From contig NZ_JACJQY010000014.1 in assembly GCF_014696925.1 (NCBI RefSeq), positions 43,103 to 107,102 on the forward strand: 64,000 nt of DNA, written 5' to 3'. The translations under genes and the position numbers were made by a program. The DNA is from Phormidium tenue FACHB-1050. Lineage in GTDB: Bacteria > Cyanobacteriota > Cyanobacteriia > Pseudanabaenales > Pseudanabaenaceae. Shown piece after piece: positions 49,920 to 58,725 of the stretch (position 1 is the first letter of the stretch; every line of letters starts with the position of its first letter). Below the pieces are notes generated by a model. It was not told where the DNA came from. It did no database searches and saw nothing but the letters and a program-made list of their open reading frames with translations.

Positions 49920-51023
49920 ATGGTTCGATCGCAGCAAATGTCAAACGCAGAAATCTCAGAAAAAAAGACAGAAAAGGTCGTAGTCGGTTTGTCGGGCGGA
50001 GTTGATAGTTCCGTGGCTGCGGCCCTATTGCATCGTGCGGGATACGATGTCACAGGTTTGACGCTGTGGTTAATGCGTGGCAAAGGACAATGCTGCTCAG
50101 AAGGTATGGTTGATGCTGCGCGACTATGTGAGGAATTAGGCATTCATCATGAAATTGTGGATAGTCGTGATGTCTTTGAACAAAATATTATTAACTATCT
50201 AGTCACTGGCTATGCCGCAGGGGCAACGCCTTTGCCCTGTTCACGCTGTAATAAAGCCGTGAAGTTCACGCCAATGATGACCTATGCTCGCGAAAAGTTG
50301 GGCATCAATAAAATTGCGACTGGGCATTATGCCAAGCTAAACTTTAATCCTGAATCGGGACGCTACGAATTGCGCCGTGCCGTTGATCAAAATAAAGATC
50401 AGTCCTATTTTCTCTACGAAGTTGGTCAAGAAGAACTAAGCTGCTGTGTTTTTCCCTTGGGCAACACCACCAAAGTCGAAACCCGCAAAATTGCAGCAGA
50501 GTTTGGCTTAGCTACTGCCGAAAAGCCTGAAAGTATGGACTTATGCTTAGTTGAAGCTAATGGCTCCATGAAAGCATTTCTGGATAAATATCTCACACCT
50601 GTTCAAGGCAAGATTGTTGATACGCAAGGAAATATTTTGGGTGAGCATGATGGTACTTATCACTACACCATCGGTCAACGCAAAGGTTTGGGCGTAGCGG
50701 CGGCGCATCCTTTATATGTGATTGCCCTTGACCCTATCAAAAATGAAGTTATCGTTGGCGATCGCACAGAAGCCCATGAAAAAGAATGCACGATCAATCA
50801 AGTTAACTGGGTATCACTTGCCCCTACAGATGTTCCATTTACTGCCGAAGTACAAGTACGCTATCGCACTGAGCCTGCAAATGCAACGGTAATTCCCCTC
50901 GAAGGCAATCGGGCTAGGATTGTCTTTGACGAGCCACAATTTAGTATTACTCCAGGTCAAGCAGCAGTCTTCTATTGTGGTGACTTGCTGCTCGGTGGTG
51001 GACTAATCGAAGCCAAGCAATAA
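49920..51023 (+). CDS. mnmA: tRNA-specific 2-thiouridylase
   Basis: [54 protein letters not shown]. Confidence 0.96.
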   Translation: MVRSQQMSNAEISEKKTEKVVVGLSGGVDSSVAAALLHRAGYDVTGLTLWLMRGKGQCCSEGMVDAARLCEELGIHHEIVDSRDVFEQNIINYLVTGYAAGATPLPCSRCNKAVKFTPMMTYAREKLGINKIATGHYAKLNFNPESGRYELRRAVDQNKDQSYFLYEVGQEELSCCVFPLGNTTKVETRKIAAEFGLATAEKPESMDLCLVEANGSMKAFLDKYLTPVQGKIVDTQGNILGEHDGTYHYTIGQRKGLGVAAAHPLYVIALDPIKNEVIVGDRTEAHEKECTINQVNWVSLAPTDVPFTAEVQVRYRTEPANATVIPLEGNRARIVFDEPQFSITPGQAAVFYCGDLLLGGGLIEAKQ

Positions 51024-51050
51024 AAAAGGGACGCTTTGCGTCCCTTTTTT
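51022..51050. terminator. Hairpin with T-run between convergent genes
   Basis: AAAAAAGGGACGC-TTT-GCGTCCCTTTTTT. Confidence 0.8.
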
Positions 51051-51060
51051 TGTCCTTTTT

Positions 51061-51579
51061 TTAGGCAGTTGGTACTACTTGTTTACGTAAAGAATTTAAG
51101 CGGCGCTTTGCAGTTTCATTCTTTTCATCTAGTTTTACGACTTGTTCATACATCTCGATCGCTTGAGGTAGCAGCTTTTTCTTCTCATAGGCATGACCAA
51201 GATTATTGATGGCAGTTACATAGCCATCTTGTAAAGCGATCGCCTCTTTGTAATTTTTGATCGCTAGATCGTACTGTTCCTGCGAGAAATAGGAAAATCC
51301 CAGTGCATTGTAAACTTCGGGAACGTTATCCCCTCCTTCTTTCAGTGCCTTATTAAATAGGACAATGGCTTGAGCATAGAGTTTTTTTCGCAAATAAACA
51401 CTACCAAGTTGGTAATAGTCTTCGGGTGTACCTTTTTCCTTTTGCAGCTTGGGTTGAAGGTCAGAAATTACATTTTCTAAACTACGGGCTTTCAAAATCT
51501 GGCGGATAACTAACCAGCTAACCCCAGCTAGCAGCACAACTAAGGCCCCAAGGTATGCGATCGCTAATGTACTATCCAT
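51061..51579 (-). CDS. TPR repeat protein with N-terminal TM
   Basis: DYYQLGSVYLRKKLYAQAIVLFNKALKEGGDNVPEVYNALGFSYFSQEQYDLAIKNYKEAIAL. Confidence 0.9.
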   Translation of the reverse strand: MDSTLAIAYLGALVVLLAGVSWLVIRQILKARSLENVISDLQPKLQKEKGTPEDYYQLGSVYLRKKLYAQAIVLFNKALKEGGDNVPEVYNALGFSYFSQEQYDLAIKNYKEAIALQDGYVTAINNLGHAYEKKKLLPQAIEMYEQVVKLDEKNETAKRRLNSLRKQVVPTA

Positions 51580-51768
51580 AAATATTTACTAATTTCAATC
51601 AATTTTATTAATACAGTTTTTCTATCATTGCACTCTAGCAATTTGTTTAGGTGGTTTAAAAAGTAATTTTTAACAAAACCACAAAAAGAGAGACTCTCTT
51701 TTTGTGGTTTACAACAAATTGCCAAAATCACAACTTTTGTTGTAGTATAATAAACCGTGAAATTGTTT

Positions 51769-51842
51769 GGGCTAGTAGCTCAGTTGTATAGAGCAATCGC
51801 CTTCTAAGCGATCGGTCGATGGTTAGAGTCCATCCTAGCCTG
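51769..51842 (+). tRNA. tRNA-Arg(UCU)
   Basis: Cloverleaf GGGCTAG.TA.GCTC.AGTTGTATA.GAGC.A.ATCGC.CTTCTAA.GCGAT.CGGTC.GATGG.TTAGAGT.CCATC.CTAGCCT.G; TATAAT at 51746-51751. Confidence 0.93.
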
Positions 51843-51849
51843 TTTATAC

Positions 51850-51884
51850 CAACACACAAAACGGCTAAGTCGTTTTGTGTGTTG
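51850..51884. repeat. Hairpin immediately after tRNA-Arg
   Basis: CAACACACAAAACG-GCTAAGT-CGTTTTGTGTGTTG. Confidence 0.93.
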
Positions 51885-51909
51885 AAAACCCTTACTGGGT
51901 TAAGTCTTT

Positions 51910-51943
51910 AATTAACAAAAGTGTGACAACACTTTTGTTAATT
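51910..51943. repeat. Perfect AATTAACAAAAGTGT-type hairpin
   Basis: AATTAACAAAAGTGT-GACA-ACACTTTTGTTAATT. Confidence 0.94.
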
Positions 51944-52002
51944 GCTATTAAATATGTAGATATGCGGCGCTTTGCAACGCATATCTAATCTGGATTTTAA
52001 AA

Positions 52003-53127
52003 ATGAATCAATACTTTGCAACTGTGGCGAGGGGTTTAGAAGCACTCGCAGCACAGGAACTAGAACAACTCGGCGCTCATTCGGTTGAGGCAGGATTTTG
52101 CGGTGTTAGCTTTGAAGGCGATCGCACTTTGCTTTATCGGGTCAATCTCTGGGCGCGGCTACCATTTCGGATCTTGATGCATCTCGATCAATTTGATTGC
52201 CTTGATGCTGATGATCTTTATCAAGGAATTAAAGCGATCGACTGGTCAGAATTTCTCACCCCTGAAATGACTTTAGCGGTGAATGCTACTGGCAAAAATG
52301 ATCATCTCAATCATACGCATTTCACAGCTTTACAGGTAAAAAATGCGATCGTTGATCAGCAGAAGGAGAAATTTGGCGAGCGATCGGATGTGGATGTACA
52401 GGAAGCCGATGTCCGAATCGGCGTGCATATTGATGACAATGGTTGCACGGTCAGTCTTGATAGCTCTGGCAATAGCTTGCACCGTCGCGGTTATCGTCCC
52501 GCCGTGGGAGCCGCGCCGCTCAAAGAATCTCTTGCTGCGGCGATAATCCAGATGTCAGGCTGGCAACCAGATCAGATGTTTTACGATCCTCTCTGCGGTT
52601 CGGGAACTCTGCCCTTGGAAGCAAGTTTAAAAGCCCTGAATATTGCCCCTGGAATGTTTCGCGATCATTTTGGCTTTGAGACTTGGCTAGATTTTGATCA
52701 GGAACTTTTGGCAAAACTAATTCAAGAAGCAGATGATAGTCGTTTGGATACATTACCTGCACCAATCTGGGGTAGCGATCGCAATCCTGAAGTGGTAGAT
52801 CAAGCAATTATCAATGCCAAAAACTGCGGCTTATCCAATCATGTCTATTTCTCGGCTCTAGACCTTGCGGAAGTAGTTGCTCCTGCTGACAGTGGCGTTC
52901 TGTTCTGTAATCCTCCCTATGGTGAGAGATTAGGACGTGATAGTGATTTGGGTGCTTTTTATAAACAGTTAGGGAATGTTCTCAAACAACGCTTTAAGGG
53001 ATGGACAGCTTTTGTCTTGAGTGGCAATAAGCAGCTATCACAAACAATTGGATTGAAATGTGCAGAGAGAACAGCCGTACTCAATGGATCTTTGCCCTGC
53101 CAGTTAATGAAGTACGAGTTATATTAG
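52003..53127 (+). CDS. THUMP-domain class I SAM RNA methyltransferase (RlmL-like)
   Basis: FATVARGLEALAAQELEQLG, FYDPLCGSGTLPLEASL, FCNPPYGERLG. Confidence 0.93.
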   Translation: MNQYFATVARGLEALAAQELEQLGAHSVEAGFCGVSFEGDRTLLYRVNLWARLPFRILMHLDQFDCLDADDLYQGIKAIDWSEFLTPEMTLAVNATGKNDHLNHTHFTALQVKNAIVDQQKEKFGERSDVDVQEADVRIGVHIDDNGCTVSLDSSGNSLHRRGYRPAVGAAPLKESLAAAIIQMSGWQPDQMFYDPLCGSGTLPLEASLKALNIAPGMFRDHFGFETWLDFDQELLAKLIQEADDSRLDTLPAPIWGSDRNPEVVDQAIINAKNCGLSNHVYFSALDLAEVVAPADSGVLFCNPPYGERLGRDSDLGAFYKQLGNVLKQRFKGWTAFVLSGNKQLSQTIGLKCAERTAVLNGSLPCQLMKYELY

Positions 53128-53153
53128 AATTAGCATCAAAAATCATAGGCGAG

Positions 53154-53489
53154 ATGACTAAGGCTATTGCAAATAAGCAATTATCAAATTTACTAATCGA
53201 GTTAAAAGCTAGTTTAGTAGAGCTATATGGCGATCGCTTATTTTCATTGATTCTATTTGGCTCGCAAGCAAGGGGAGAAGCAACTCCTGACTCAGATATT
53301 GACGTGATGACCGTCCTTGATGATCCTGTAAATGTAGCTGAGGAAATATATCGAACATCTGACATTCGCTACCATTTCCTGAATGAATATGGCGAATTAG
53401 TATCGATTATTCCCACTGCGAAGTCAGCTTTTTTAGATGCAGCTATTTCTTTAATCCGAGTGGTCAAGCGTGAGGGGATTGAGCTATAA
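53154..53489 (+). CDS. MNT-type nucleotidyltransferase domain protein
   Basis: SLILFGSQARGEATPDSDIDVMTVLDD (GSxxxG-SDxD); ATG 53154 preferred. Confidence 0.9.
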   Translation: MTKAIANKQLSNLLIELKASLVELYGDRLFSLILFGSQARGEATPDSDIDVMTVLDDPVNVAEEIYRTSDIRYHFLNEYGELVSIIPTAKSAFLDAAISLIRVVKREGIEL

Positions 53490-53506
53490 AATCTCTAAGT
53501 TGGTGA

Positions 53507-53637
53507 CTATAGTAAGGATTTTGTGGCTGATGAAATAGTTGCAAATAGAGCGATCACCGATGCAAAAACCTTTATTGCTAAGATTAGAAAATTTTTGCTA
53601 GATAAAGATATTGGAGAAGTGGATGTTGTCAGATAGA
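53507..53637 (+). pseudogene. HEPN-domain remnant, C-terminal fragment only
   Basis: Frame reads DYSKDFVADEIVANRAITDAKTFIAKIRKFLLDKDIGEVDVVR*, like the C-terminus of HEPN partners of MNT genes. Confidence 0.6.
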
Positions 53638-53668
53638 ACTATAGGAATGTAAGTTTTGCTTAGGACAT

Positions 53669-53723
53669 AAAACCCAAAAGATGAGTGGCGGCGCAAAGCG
53701 CCGCCACTCATCTTTTGGATTTT
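53669..53723. repeat. 26-bp-arm GGCGGCGC hairpin (1 mismatch)
   Basis: AAAACCCAAAAGATGAGTGGCGGCGC-AAA-GCGCCGCCACTCATCTTTTGGATTTT. Confidence 0.95.
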
Positions 53724-53874
53724 GATTTGTCCTAGCTATATCTTGCATTGCTATATCAAATCTGATGAGACCTATAGATAATTACCTTTGATTGCTAGTG
53801 ACATTGATCACCTATCAGGTTTGTTTGTCTTAGATACAATGATGAGGATAAAAAGTTAATAAAGCTCAAAAATT

Positions 53875-54216
53875 GTGAAATTTATTTCAGTAGCTGTCAT
53901 TTCGGCGATCGCCGCATTATCTATTCCATTCTCAGCCCAAGCAGATAGTAGAAAAGCATATTGTCGATATTTCCCTAATGGTGCTAGTCGAGCAACCATA
54001 TCCATGCCCTGCGTATTTTCAATGAATCAAGGCAATGTTGGCATTCGTTGGGAAGACGGAGTATCTGACTATTTTTTGCTTAGTCGCGATCGCCCCATGA
54101 CCTACACCGATGAGCGCGGTGGTCTTGTCTATCAGCAAAGGAGCGAAGATGCGAATGGTGAAAGTGTCAGAATTTTTAAGATGGAGAATGGCTCAATCCA
54201 TATTTGGGGAAGTTAG
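53875..54216 (+). CDS. Small exported protein of unknown function
   Basis: Signal peptide MKFISVAVISAIAALSIPFSAQA. Confidence 0.75.
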   Translation: MKFISVAVISAIAALSIPFSAQADSRKAYCRYFPNGASRATISMPCVFSMNQGNVGIRWEDGVSDYFLLSRDRPMTYTDERGGLVYQQRSEDANGESVRIFKMENGSIHIWGS

Positions 54217-54312
54217 CAACTTTCTAGCAGAACCAAGCGTCAATCGACATCGCTAAGCTCCTTAACCCAAAAACCTCTGGGTGATTTTTTTATCTAATTA
54301 AATTTCAACACA

Positions 54313-54783
54313 ATGCAAAGAATTCGCATTTCCTGTTTGTCAGTTTTAGCGATCGCCACTTCCCTACTTTCCTTCACCAATTTAAAAGTCGAAGCTTTAC
54401 CACAAAATACACCTGCGATCGCGCAATCATCGGAGGATGATTTCAGTAGAAACGGCTTCATCATGCCTAGCAAAAATATTTACTGTGTGATCTACGGCGA
54501 TCACTTGCGTTGTGAGATTGTCAGCCGATTAAAGCCTATGCCACCACAACCAGAGTCCTGCAATTTGGATTGGGGCGGTGGCTTATCCTTGCCCAAATTT
54601 GGTAAGCCCTCGGTAATTTGTGCAGGGGATAGCGCTTATTCGCCAAACTACAAAACCTTGGCATATGGCAAAACTTGGAACAGAGGCGGATTTGTCTGCA
54701 AGTCGCGCACCGATGGGCTGACCTGCACCAACCCCAAAGGCAACGGCTTCTTTCTCAATCGTGAAGAATGGAAGACATTTTAA
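54313..54783 (+). CDS. Small exported protein, DUF6636-like
   Basis: Signal peptide; FIMPSKNIYCVIYGDHLRCEIVSR...VCKSRTDGLTCTNPKGNGFFLNREEW. Confidence 0.75.
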   Translation: MQRIRISCLSVLAIATSLLSFTNLKVEALPQNTPAIAQSSEDDFSRNGFIMPSKNIYCVIYGDHLRCEIVSRLKPMPPQPESCNLDWGGGLSLPKFGKPSVICAGDSAYSPNYKTLAYGKTWNRGGFVCKSRTDGLTCTNPKGNGFFLNREEWKTF

Positions 54784-55415
54784 TAAACACAATTACCAAA
54801 CCATCCATGAAATATACTACCTGCCTATCTCTATTTTCCCTGTTGTCCCTAACTGCTGCTGTTGCGGCTCCAGTCCATGCTCAAAGTAATAGTGGTCATA
54901 GTTTGGTCGGCTCTTTTAGAACAGAACTGAAGTCCCTTAGCATCAAAATTGCGCTTCCCAAATATGTCCCTCAGGGATTTTGGATAGCGGCGGTCGAAAC
55001 TGAACCCTGTCGTCGGGGAGACAGGATCGATGCTAATGGAGTTTGTCGCTTTGGTCCTGACTATACAGTGCTATATCGCAATGCTCAAGATCAGTGCTTT
55101 GCGGTTGAGGCAACTGGCGGTGGTATTGGGGGACCGACTGGACGCTATTCTCGTACTGTCAATACCAAACTTTTGGGCAAGGTGGATGTCAATATTGATA
55201 CTGGTATGAGCGAACCGATAACGGAAGCGATCGCCAAGACTCCACAAAATAATTTATGGTCTTTTCCCGCAGGTAAATCCCCATTCTACTCTTTGAGAAC
55301 TATTGATAGCGATGCTGCCAATCGGATCAATGCGGCGATTATTTGTAGTGACACAGCCTACATGACTCCCAACGAGTTTATCAAAATTGTCCAATCTCTA
55401 GACTGGTTGCGCTAA
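54768..55415 (+). CDS. Exported protein of unknown function
   Basis: Signal peptide MKYTTCLSLFSLLSLTAAVAAPVHAQ; start probably at ATG 54807. Confidence 0.7.
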   Translation: MEDILINTITKPSMKYTTCLSLFSLLSLTAAVAAPVHAQSNSGHSLVGSFRTELKSLSIKIALPKYVPQGFWIAAVETEPCRRGDRIDANGVCRFGPDYTVLYRNAQDQCFAVEATGGGIGGPTGRYSRTVNTKLLGKVDVNIDTGMSEPITEAIAKTPQNNLWSFPAGKSPFYSLRTIDSDAANRINAAIICSDTAYMTPNEFIKIVQSLDWLR

Positions 55416-55421
55416 ATCAAT

Positions 55422-55988
55422 ATGACATTCTCAAAAATCAAACTCTTTGGTTTTCTTGCCCTTAGCTGCTCAATAGCAGCCTGTGGACAAGCGCAAGCCT
55501 CAACTCTGCCTAAACAATTTTCTGCGGTGATCGCTCAAGCAGTGATTGAGCCAAAAGCAGAGCTAATAACCTCAGAAAAAACTAAACAGCAATCAGGTTC
55601 AGGTCTATCTCCAGAACAGGTACGCAAAATGCTTGAGGCGAGTCCCTACGGATATGCAATCATGACCTACTGGATTGAAGGAGACAAATCGCTCAAAATG
55701 GGGCAGTTTAACGAAGCGATCGAGCAGTTCCAAAAAGCCCTCGCCGCTTCAAAAGTTTGGCGCAAACCAAGATTTACGGTAGAGCAGAATCTGCTGGTAA
55801 GACAATGCGCGATCGCTGGATCTGAAGCTAGTTTGGTAGGCGCGATCGCCGCTCGTGATTACTACAAAAAGAATAATCGCAAAATGTCGGCTATTGACGA
55901 AGCGCTAAAAATCTACCAACGAGAGCGCAAATCATCATGGGATCGGGCGATCGCTGAAAATCCTAGACTTGAATCAGGCTGTCCCTAG
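55422..55988 (+). CDS. Putative lipoprotein with TPR-like region
   Basis: MTFSKIKLFGFLALSCSIAAC lipobox; LKMGQFNEAIEQFQKALAA. Confidence 0.7.
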   Translation: MTFSKIKLFGFLALSCSIAACGQAQASTLPKQFSAVIAQAVIEPKAELITSEKTKQQSGSGLSPEQVRKMLEASPYGYAIMTYWIEGDKSLKMGQFNEAIEQFQKALAASKVWRKPRFTVEQNLLVRQCAIAGSEASLVGAIAARDYYKKNNRKMSAIDEALKIYQRERKSSWDRAIAENPRLESGCP

Positions 55989-56020
55989 TCAACTTAAAAC
56001 CCAACCTAAAAAACAAGAAC

Positions 56021-56950
56021 ATGAAATTTATTTCTATACCTCTAATCTCAGCACTTCTCGTTTTAGGTTCTCCCCTAGCGCTACAGGCTAAACCTACTCA
56101 AGCCGAAGCCTTACATCGAGCTTTTGCAGAGATTAGCCAACAAACCTGTGATGATCGCAGCATCTTACAGGCAGGTATTAATTACAGTGTTTGTACTGCC
56201 AGTGCAGGCGACAAGGGACAGTATCGATTGATCTCTGCGTCGTCAACCATTGTCAATTATGGTGATGGTATTGGTTATTGGTATTACCCAAATGGCAAGG
56301 TAGCGGCAATTCGCTTTTTTCACACCGATGAGCTATTCATGTTTGATGGTGGCGGCAAGTTGCAAGCCGAATTAATTCGCGCGCAAAAAGTGATGGTCAA
56401 TGGACAGGAGCAATTTCAAGAACGCTCGATAAGGGCTAATTTTACAAAATCAGAACGCGATCGCCTTGAAAAACTCGCCCAAGATGGCGGTAAAGATATT
56501 CTCTCTAAATTTAAAAAGCAACCGCAGTCAAGCACAAATGAGACTCCATCTCTGTGGAGTCATTGCAAAAGGATGATCGATGAAAATGTTGTGCGTTTAG
56601 AAGCTATTCCTAATGTGAAAGTCACGACTAGCAGCAGATTCTCTAAACTAATCACTCCCTATCCTGATCGCTCAGCTAACCTTGATCGCCGCTATGTATT
56701 TGCAATGGAAGGGCGTGGGGTTGAGACTGTGTGGAAATCTGTTGATCTAATGACCGAGATTACTCAAGAAATAACTAATGCTTGCGTTGGTACGGCTGCG
56801 GTTACATTTGGGCGCGATCGCACTGCTGACTCAGCAACCGTAGGACTATTTCCAAATGGCGAGATCAAACGATTTACTTGCGGTGTAGACTTTGATGATC
56901 GTACTCGCACCAGAACTCCTATGTCTTGGGGACAACAGGCTTGTGACTAA
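56021..56950 (+). CDS. Exported protein of unknown function
   Basis: Signal peptide MKFISIPLISALLVLGSPLALQA. Confidence 0.72.
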   Translation: MKFISIPLISALLVLGSPLALQAKPTQAEALHRAFAEISQQTCDDRSILQAGINYSVCTASAGDKGQYRLISASSTIVNYGDGIGYWYYPNGKVAAIRFFHTDELFMFDGGGKLQAELIRAQKVMVNGQEQFQERSIRANFTKSERDRLEKLAQDGGKDILSKFKKQPQSSTNETPSLWSHCKRMIDENVVRLEAIPNVKVTTSSRFSKLITPYPDRSANLDRRYVFAMEGRGVETVWKSVDLMTEITQEITNACVGTAAVTFGRDRTADSATVGLFPNGEIKRFTCGVDFDDRTRTRTPMSWGQQACD

Positions 56951-56992
56951 TACCAAATGAAGAAATGGCGTAGCCATTTCTTCATTTGGTAT
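56950..56992. repeat. Perfect 20-bp-arm hairpin
   Basis: ATACCAAATGAAGAAATGGC-GTA-GCCATTTCTTCATTTGGTAT. Confidence 0.95.
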
Positions 56993-57097
56993 AACTTTTC
57001 TCTAAATTTTAGTTGAGCTACAAAGAAAAAGCCATGCACAGCGTGGCTTTTTCTTTGTGACTTAGTATAGTTATAAAGCTTACAAATTTTATTGTCC

Positions 57098-58699
57098 ATG
57101 TTACGAATTACCGAAATTAAACTTCCACTCGATCATCCTGAAGATGCACTGAAATTAGCAATTCTCAAAAAGCTGCAAATTAAACCCGAAGAGTTAACTA
57201 ATTATTCTATTTTTAAGCGTAGCTATGATGCACGAAAGAAAACAGATATTTACTTGGTTTACATCGTTGATGTTGAGACACCTTTAGAAAAACAATTACT
57301 AGCAAAATTACAAGCAGATCCCCATGTTAAGCCCACGCCAGACATGAGCTATCAATATGTCGCCAAGGCTCCCAGCAATTTCAAAACTCGTCCAATCGTG
57401 ATTGGGATGGGGCCAGCAGGGATGTTTGCTGGGCTAATGTTGGCGCAAATGGGATTTCGACCCATTATTTTAGAACGGGGTAAAGCAGTACGCGATCGCA
57501 CTGCGGATACGTTTAACTTTTGGAAGGGAAGAACCGAATTTAATCCTGAATCTAATGCTCAATTTGGAGAAGGCGGTGCTGGGACTTTCTCCGATGGGAA
57601 ACTCTACAGCCAAGTCAAAGATCCACAACACTATGGGCGCAAAGTTCTCACTGAATTTGTGAATGCAGGTGCATCTCCTGAAATTCTCTACATCAATAAG
57701 CCCCATATTGGTACACTCAAACTAGTCGGCATCGTTCAAAGTTTTCGCGCTCAAATCCAAGCTCTCGGCGGTGAAATTCGCTTTCAAAGTCGAGTAGAAG
57801 ATATTGACATTCAAGATGGTAAAGCGAGAGGTGTAACCCTTGCTAATGGTGAATATATTGCTAGTAATCATATCGTTCTTGCTGTTGGTCATAGCGCCCG
57901 TGATACCTTCCAAATGCTCTATGATCGCGGCGTATATATCGAAGCCAAACCTTTCTCAATAGGTTTTCGGATTGAACATCCACAAACCCTTATTGATCAA
58001 GCGAGATTCGGCGATTATGCAGGACATAAGGTTTTAGGTGCTGCTGACTATAAGTTAGTTCACCATTGCCAGAATGGACGTTCTGTTTATAGCTTCTGTA
58101 TGTGTCCTGGGGGACTAGTTGTGGCGGCAACTTCCGAGATTGGGCGCGTAGTTACCAATGGCATGAGTCAATATTCGCGGAATGAGCGGAATGCGAACAG
58201 TGGCATCGTGGTGGGGATTACGCCCGATGATTATCCAGAGCATCCTCTCGCAGGTATTGATTTTCAGCGTCGCCTCGAATCTCGCGCCTTTGAGCTTGGT
58301 GGTGGAACCTATGCCGCACCAGCCCAACTTGTAGGGGATTTTCTTGCTAACCGTCCTTCTCAAGATCTAGGTAAAGTTCATCCTTCCTATGCACCTAATG
58401 TGAATTTATGTGATTTGAGTGAGAGTTTGCCTGACTATGCGATCGCTGCAATTCGTGAAGCTCTACCTGCATTTAACAAACAAATCAAAGGTTTTGCGAT
58501 GGATGATGCGATGCTCACGGGTGTGGAAACGCGCACTTCTTCACCGATTCGGATTAAACGTAATGAGAAATATCAGAGCCTCAATGTGGAAGGGCTTTTT
58601 CCTGCGGGAGAGGGTGCAGGCTATGCAGGCGGGATTCTCTCGGCGGGGATTGATGGGATTAAAGTCGCTGAGGCTGTAGCGTTGAGTATAATGACGTAG
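57098..58699 (+). CDS. FAD-dependent oxidoreductase
   Basis: PIVIGMGPAGMFAGLMLAQMGFRPIILERG; GEGGAGTFSDGKL; FPAGEGAGYAGGILSAGIDGIK. Confidence 0.92.
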   Translation: MLRITEIKLPLDHPEDALKLAILKKLQIKPEELTNYSIFKRSYDARKKTDIYLVYIVDVETPLEKQLLAKLQADPHVKPTPDMSYQYVAKAPSNFKTRPIVIGMGPAGMFAGLMLAQMGFRPIILERGKAVRDRTADTFNFWKGRTEFNPESNAQFGEGGAGTFSDGKLYSQVKDPQHYGRKVLTEFVNAGASPEILYINKPHIGTLKLVGIVQSFRAQIQALGGEIRFQSRVEDIDIQDGKARGVTLANGEYIASNHIVLAVGHSARDTFQMLYDRGVYIEAKPFSIGFRIEHPQTLIDQARFGDYAGHKVLGAADYKLVHHCQNGRSVYSFCMCPGGLVVAATSEIGRVVTNGMSQYSRNERNANSGIVVGITPDDYPEHPLAGIDFQRRLESRAFELGGGTYAAPAQLVGDFLANRPSQDLGKVHPSYAPNVNLCDLSESLPDYAIAAIREALPAFNKQIKGFAMDDAMLTGVETRTSSPIRIKRNEKYQSLNVEGLFPAGEGAGYAGGILSAGIDGIKVAEAVALSIMT

Positions 58700-58725
58700 C
58701 CGCCCATAAGCTATTTGGATTACTA

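Noticed and set aside
51719-51751. Full sigma70 promoter for tRNA-Arg
   Set aside because: TATAAT is clear, but the only good -35 (TTGCCA) is about 21 nt away, so only the -10 is supported.
53875-56950. Five exported proteins as a minor pilin cluster
   Set aside because: Leaders are ordinary signal peptides; no type III GFxxxE prepilin motif seen.
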